A stretch of 64,000 bases of DNA, taken from positions 124,001-188,000 of the forward strand of contig JAWKHX010000004.1 of the NCBI GenBank assembly GCA_041394605.1, given 5' to 3'. The position numbers and the translations under genes were made by a program. The notes under the pieces are model-generated. The model saw nothing but the letters and a program-made list of their open reading frames with translations. It did not search any database and was not told the DNA's origin. Positions within the stretch are counted from its first letter, which is position 1. Each line of letters begins with the position of its first letter. Below are positions 60,242 through 64,000 of the stretch, in pieces. Origin of the DNA: UBA668 sp041394605 (lineage in GTDB: Bacteria > Actinomycetota > Acidimicrobiia > Acidimicrobiales > Ilumatobacteraceae).

Positions 60242-61849
60242 ATGGACATCACGGTCACCCCAGTGGTCGGCCCACCTGCAGGCCACTCCTCGCCCGCCGC
60301 ACCTGCGCACGCCTGTTCGCCAACGACCCGGGCCGGGCACAGCGCTATCTCACCCAGGCCGCCGACCTGCGCGTCTGGACTGGTCGAAGCTATCTCGTGG
60401 ACGACCAGGTGGTGGCCGCCTGCTGGCCGTGGCCGCCGCTGCCGGGGTGGAGGAACGCCGCGATGCGATGTTCGCCGGCTCGGATCAACACCACGGAGGA
60501 CCGCGCCGTGCTGCACACCGCGCTGCGCGCTTTCCGTCGTCGGCACGGGTGGAGGTGGACAGCCGCGATCGTGGTGCCGGACGTGCACGCGGTGCTCGAC
60601 CAGATGGCCGCGCTTCGCCACCCGGATTCGCGACGGGCAGTGGGTCGGTGCCACCGGCCGGCGATCGAGCACGTCGTCAACATCGGCATCGGCGAGCGAC
60701 CTCGGGCCGGCGATGCGGTGCTGGCGCTGGAGGCGTTCGGCCACCCGCGGCTGCACTGCCACTTCGTGTCCAACGTGGACGGTGCGGACATCCACCAGAA
60801 CCTGGAGGCGCTGGACCAGCGACCACGCTGGTGGTCGTCAGCTCGAACGTTCACCACGATCGAGACCATCACCAACGCCACCGAGGCCCGCCGCTGGCTC
60901 ACGGCTCGGCGCTGGGTGACGCCGCGGTGGCGCAGCACTTCGTCGCCGTCAGCACCAACGCCGAGAAGGTGGCCGAGTTCGGCATCGACACGGCCAACAT
61001 GTTCGGCTTCTGGGACTGGGTGGGCGGCCGGTACAGCGTGGACTCCGCCATCGGCCTGTCGCTGATGCTGCTGATCGGGCCCGACGGCTTCCACGACTTC
61101 CTCGCCGGGTTCCACGCGATGGACACCCACTTCCGCACCGCGCCGCTGGCGGAGAACGCACCGGTCCTCCAGGGGATGCTCGGCATCTGGTACCACAACG
61201 TGCTCGGGGCGCAGACGAAGGCCGTGCTGCCGTACGCCCACGAGCTGCGCCGCTTCCCCGCCTACCTCCAGCAGCTGGACATGGAGAGCAACGGCAAGGG
61301 GTGCGGCTGGACGGCGAGGCGGTGGCCACGTCCACCGGGCCGGTGGTGTGGGGCGAGCCGGGCACCAACGGCCAGCACGCCTTCTACCAGTTGCTCCACC
61401 AGGGCACCCGGCTGGTGCCGGTGGACTTCGTCGGCTTCGCCCGGCCCAACCACCCGCTGCTGGCCCAGCACGACCTGCTGATGGCCAACCTGTTCGCCCA
61501 GGGCGAGGCGCTGGCGTTCGGCAAGACGCTGGAGGAGGTGGTGGCCGAGGGCGTGCCCGCGCACCAGCAGGCGCACCGGGTGTTCCCCGGCAACCGGCCG
61601 AGCACCACCATCCTGGCCCCGCAGCTGACGCCGTCCGTGCTCGGTCAGCTGATCGCGCTGTACGAGCACACGGTGTTCGTGCAGAGCGTGGTGTGGGGCG
61701 TGAACAGCTTCGACCAATGGGGTGTGGAGCTGGGCAAGGCGCTGGCCAACAAGATCACCCCGGAGCTGACGTCCACCGCGGCGCCGGCCCACGACGCCTC
61801 CACGTCGGCGGCCATCCAGTGGTACCGCGCCCACCGCGTCGGCGGCTGA
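60242..61849 (+). CDS. pgi: Glucose-6-phosphate isomerase, 5' two-thirds full of frameshifts
   Basis: Interconverts glucose 6-phosphate and fructose 6-phosphate. All parts are present but in different frames. ATG 60242 (MDITVT) has TAGGGT 8 nt upstream. Then pieces LFANDPGRAQRYLTQAADL, INTTEDRAVLHTALRA, VVPDVHAVLDQMAA, RIRDGQWVGATGR, IEHVVNIGIG, LHCHFVSNVDGADIHQN and FTTIETITNATEARRWLT follow. From about 60930 one frame runs to 61298, and after a missing G in GGGG (61298-61301) another runs clean to the stop. The signature FDQWGVELGK is intact. At least ten indels lie between 60258 and 61301. About 535 aa when corrected. Confidence 0.9.
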
Positions 61850-61856
61850 ACCCCGC

Positions 61857-63084
61857 TCAGGGCACGTCGGCCAGGACAGCCTTCAGGTAGGCGCCTTCCG
61901 GGAAGGTGACGGGGTGGTCCACGGCGTGGGCCGTGCGGCGCAACTCCGTCAGCGGGCGGCCAGCGGGCGGCGGCGCGGCCACCCCGGCATGGAACTGGTC
62001 GGCACTCCACCCGGCTGCTGCACGAGCATTGCAGCAGGGCGCTCCGGGTCGCACCAGGCGCACGGCCAGCTCGGTGAGGCGGGCGTAGGCGGCGAGCGCC
62101 CGGGGCACCTGCTGCTGGCGCTGGGCGAACGACGGTGGGTCCACCACCACCAGGTCGAACCGTTCGCCACGGCGGCCGAGGCGTTCCATCCGTCGAACGC
62201 ATCCGCCACCACCGGGCGCACCCGGCACGCCGCCACCTCAGGACGGTGGGCGTTGTGGGCCACGTTCCGTTCGGCGACGGCCAGCGTGGGGGCGCTGAGA
62301 TCCACTGCCATCACCTCCGTCGCGCCACCTGCGGCGGCGTGCACCGTGAAGCCCCGGTGCTGGCGAACACGTCCAGCACCCGCCCCGGCGGCCAGGGCGC
62401 CGGCCAGGCCCGGTTGTCGCGCTGGTCGAGGAAGTGGCCGGTCTTCTGGCCGCGCACCACATCCGCCTCGAACACCAGACCCCGCTCGTGGAACAGCACC
62501 GGGCCGTCCGGCGGCACGCCCACGAGCGCGTCGCCTTCCTCCAGACCGTGCAGGTCGGCAGGGTCCAGCTGGCGGGCCAGACGTAGCACGACGGCCGAGG
62601 GGCGCAGTGCCGCCTCCACCGCGGGGAGCACGTCGGCGAGGTGCGGCACCCATGCTGCCGAGTACAGCTTCAGCACGAGCGTGCGGTCGTAGGCGTCCAG
62701 CACCAGGCCGGGGAAGCCGTCGTTCTCCCCGTTGATCACCCGGTAGCCGGTGGTGTCGCCCGCGGCCAGCAGCGGTTGCCGCACGGCCAATGCGGCCGCC
62801 AGCCGGGCGACCCAGAACGCACGGTCCACGGTGACCGGCTTGCCCTGGTGCAGCACCTTGATGCGGATCGGGCTGGCGGGGTCCCACAACCCGATGGCGG
62901 CGAAGGCGCGGTCCGGCCCGAAGACCACCACCAGATCGCCGGGTGCGCCGTCGCGCGACACGGAGGTGATGGACTCGGCGAAGACCCACGGGTGGCCGCC
63001 ACGGACCCGGCGGAGTGCATCCGGCGTCAGGCGCACGGCCAACCGGGTCGCCGCCGGGCGGGGGAGCGGTGGGAGCGCGGCCAT
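61857..63084 (-). CDS. RlmI-like class I SAM-dependent rRNA methyltransferase, frameshifted at its 3' end
   Basis: PUA domain plus methyltransferase, like 23S rRNA m5C1962 methyltransferase RlmI. From ATG 63084 (TACCCT 6 nt upstream) the reading frame is good to about 62355: RVRGGHPWVFAESI (PUA), VINGENDGFPGLVLDAYD, DQRDNRAW. At 62352-62355 one base is missing, and the frame changes to GGFTVHAAAGGATEVMAVDL, the SAM motif. Further shifts at about 62190 (FDLVVVDPPSFAQ) and between about 62020 and 62060 (the expected CSCSSRV) follow, before YLKAVLADVP and the stop. About 408 aa when corrected. Confidence 0.85.
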
Positions 63085-63150
63085 GCAGGCAGGGTACGGC
63101 AGCGGGGGCGATGTCCGGCGGGTCGCCGTGAATCCGGCAGACTCATCGCC

Positions 63151-64000
63151 ATGACGACTTCCCCCGAGATGCACGGCGCCACCGAAATCCAGCGTGTCGG
63201 TGTGGTGGGTGCCGGGCTGATGGGCTCCGGCATCGCCGAGGTGTGTGTCCGTGCCGGCCTGGACGTGATGGTCCGCGAGGTGGACGCCGAGGCCTGCGAG
63301 CGGGGCCGCGGCCGCATCGTCACCAGCCTGGACCGCGGCATCCGCGCCGGCAAGCTGACGGAGGAGGAACGGGACGGCGCGCTGGCCCGGCTGGGCTTCA
63401 CCACCGACATCGCCGACCTCTCGGACCGCCAACTGGTGGTGGAGGCCGTGGTGGAGGACGAAGCGCTGAAGACCGAGGTGTTCCGCAACCTCGACCGGGT
63501 CGTCACCGACCCCGCGGCGATCCTGGCCAGCAACACCAGTTCCATCCCGATCATGAAGCTGGGCATCGCCACCGGCCGGCCCGAGCAGGTCATCGGCATC
63601 CACTTCTTCAACCCGGTCCCCGTGTTGCGCCTGGTGGAACTGGTCACGTCGCTGCTCACGTCCGACGCGACCACCGGGCGCGCCCAGGCATTCGCCACCG
63701 ACGTGCTCGGCAAGCGGGTCATCCGCAGCCAGGACCGCGCCGGCTTCATCGTCAACGCCCTGCTCATCCCGTACCTGCTGTCCGCCATCCGCATGATGGA
63801 GAGTGGCTTCGCCACGGCGGAGGACATCGACAGCGGCATGGTGGAGGGCTGCAACCACCCGATGGGCCCGCTGCGCCTCACCGACCTGATCGGCCTGGAC
63901 ACCACGATGGCCGTCGCCGACAGCCTCTACGCCGAGTTCAAGGAACCGCTGTACGCCCCGCCGCCGCTGCTGTCGCGCATGGTGGAAGCCGGCCTGCTGG
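63151..64000 (+). CDS. 3-hydroxyacyl-CoA dehydrogenase (3-hydroxybutyryl-CoA type), 3' end outside the window
   Basis: 283 codons seen. NAD-binding motif VGVVGAGLMGSGIAEVCVRA (about 17-36), then EAVVEDEALKTEVFRNLD, ASNTSSIPI, and the active-site IGIHFFNPVPVLRLVE with its catalytic His, and the later Glu. The C-terminal domain (FIVNALLIPYLLSA, GCNHPMGPLRLTDLIGLD) is nearly complete; a few residues lie beyond the edge. This is the FadB2/Hbd type that oxidises (S)-3-hydroxyacyl-CoA. The upstream hexamer CAGACT at 7 nt is a partial -10 match. Reading frame is clean again, right after the noisy region. Confidence 0.93.
   Translation, partial: MTTSPEMHGATEIQRVGVVGAGLMGSGIAEVCVRAGLDVMVREVDAEACERGRGRIVTSLDRGIRAGKLTEEERDGALARLGFTTDIADLSDRQLVVEAVVEDEALKTEVFRNLDRVVTDPAAILASNTSSIPIMKLGIATGRPEQVIGIHFFNPVPVLRLVELVTSLLTSDATTGRAQAFATDVLGKRVIRSQDRAGFIVNALLIPYLLSAIRMMESGFATAEDIDSGMVEGCNHPMGPLRLTDLIGLDTTMAVADSLYAEFKEPLYAPPPLLSRMVEAGLL

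Noticed and set aside
59567..62355. Insertion-sequence or recombination damage as the cause of the broken genes
   Set aside because: No terminal repeats, transposase or foreign DNA is present. The lesions are many tiny indels with the protein order intact.
1..64000. tRNA, rRNA, riboswitch or other structured RNA genes
   Set aside because: No cloverleaf, rRNA-like stretch or recognised riboswitch motif was found by reading the gaps, all but a few of which are shorter than 200 bp. A covariance-model search was not possible here.
1..64000. Genomic island, prophage or integrative element
   Set aside because: Composition and gene style are uniform across the window, and no integrase, attachment-site repeats or tRNA junctions were seen.

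Overview
The window is very GC-rich, densely packed DNA from an actinobacterium, most probably of the class Acidimicrobiia. This assignment is inferred from gene content, not from a phylogeny. The markers are F420-type luciferase-like oxidoreductases, a mycothiol-type DinB/maleylpyruvate-isomerase protein, a wax ester/triacylglycerol synthase, an MglA-type conservon, many fatty acid or steroid beta-oxidation genes and overlapping GTGA/ATGA gene junctions. No rRNA, tRNA, CRISPR array, insertion sequence or prophage was seen. The window starts inside a thiolase gene and ends inside a 3-hydroxyacyl-CoA dehydrogenase gene.

Layout. 1-9.3 kb: thiolase, nudC, a large LuxR-type regulator, an S9 peptidase, an F420-type oxidoreductase, a DinB-like protein and a lipocalin-like protein. 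9.3-15.4 kb: a signalling locus. On the + strand it has kinase, roadblock, DUF742 and GTPase genes (a conservon); divergently it has a DUF4388-like protein with an acidic repeat linker and a coiled-coil partner. 15.4-20.1 kb: SDR plus a coupled small protein, a 61-aa small protein, WS/DGAT, PAP2 phosphatase, a RecB-like nuclease and a small membrane protein. 20.1-33.6 kb: acyl-CoA dehydrogenases, SDR, acyl-CoA ligase, serine hydrolases, crotonase, nitroreductase, P450 and a split membrane-protein pair. 33.7-37.8 kb: an acyl-CoA ligase with a 3' frameshift, a SnoaL-like gene broken by an amber codon, a stress-protein pair and a cytochrome c/DUF2231 pair. 37.8-41.8 kb: an aromatic ring-cleavage operon (hydroxylase, extradiol dioxygenase, FAH hydrolase) divergent from a GntR regulator. 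41.8-49.5 kb: VOC protein, a hydrolase-like lipoprotein, larE, an F420-type oxidoreductase, adenylate cyclase, SDR, serine hydrolase and a 2OG-Fe(II) oxygenase. 49.6-54.6 kb: a complete five-gene branched-chain amino acid type ABC transporter ending in a clear hairpin. 54.7-59.6 kb: crotonases, a lipoprotein, RarD, a serine hydrolase and an alpha/beta hydrolase. 59.6-63.1 kb: pgl, pgi and an RlmI-like methyltransferase, all shredded by clustered indels. 63.1 kb to the end: fadB2-like.

Two cross-cutting observations. First, more than thirty starts have a TANNNT hexamer 6-9 nt upstream and no ribosome binding site, which is the signature of leaderless transcripts. It fixes many start codons and reveals two divergent promoters with superimposed -10 elements. 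Second, the frameshifts are not spread evenly: nearly all fall in one 2.8-kb stretch, which looks more like poor local consensus quality than gene decay. A smaller damaged spot lies at 35.3-35.5 kb.
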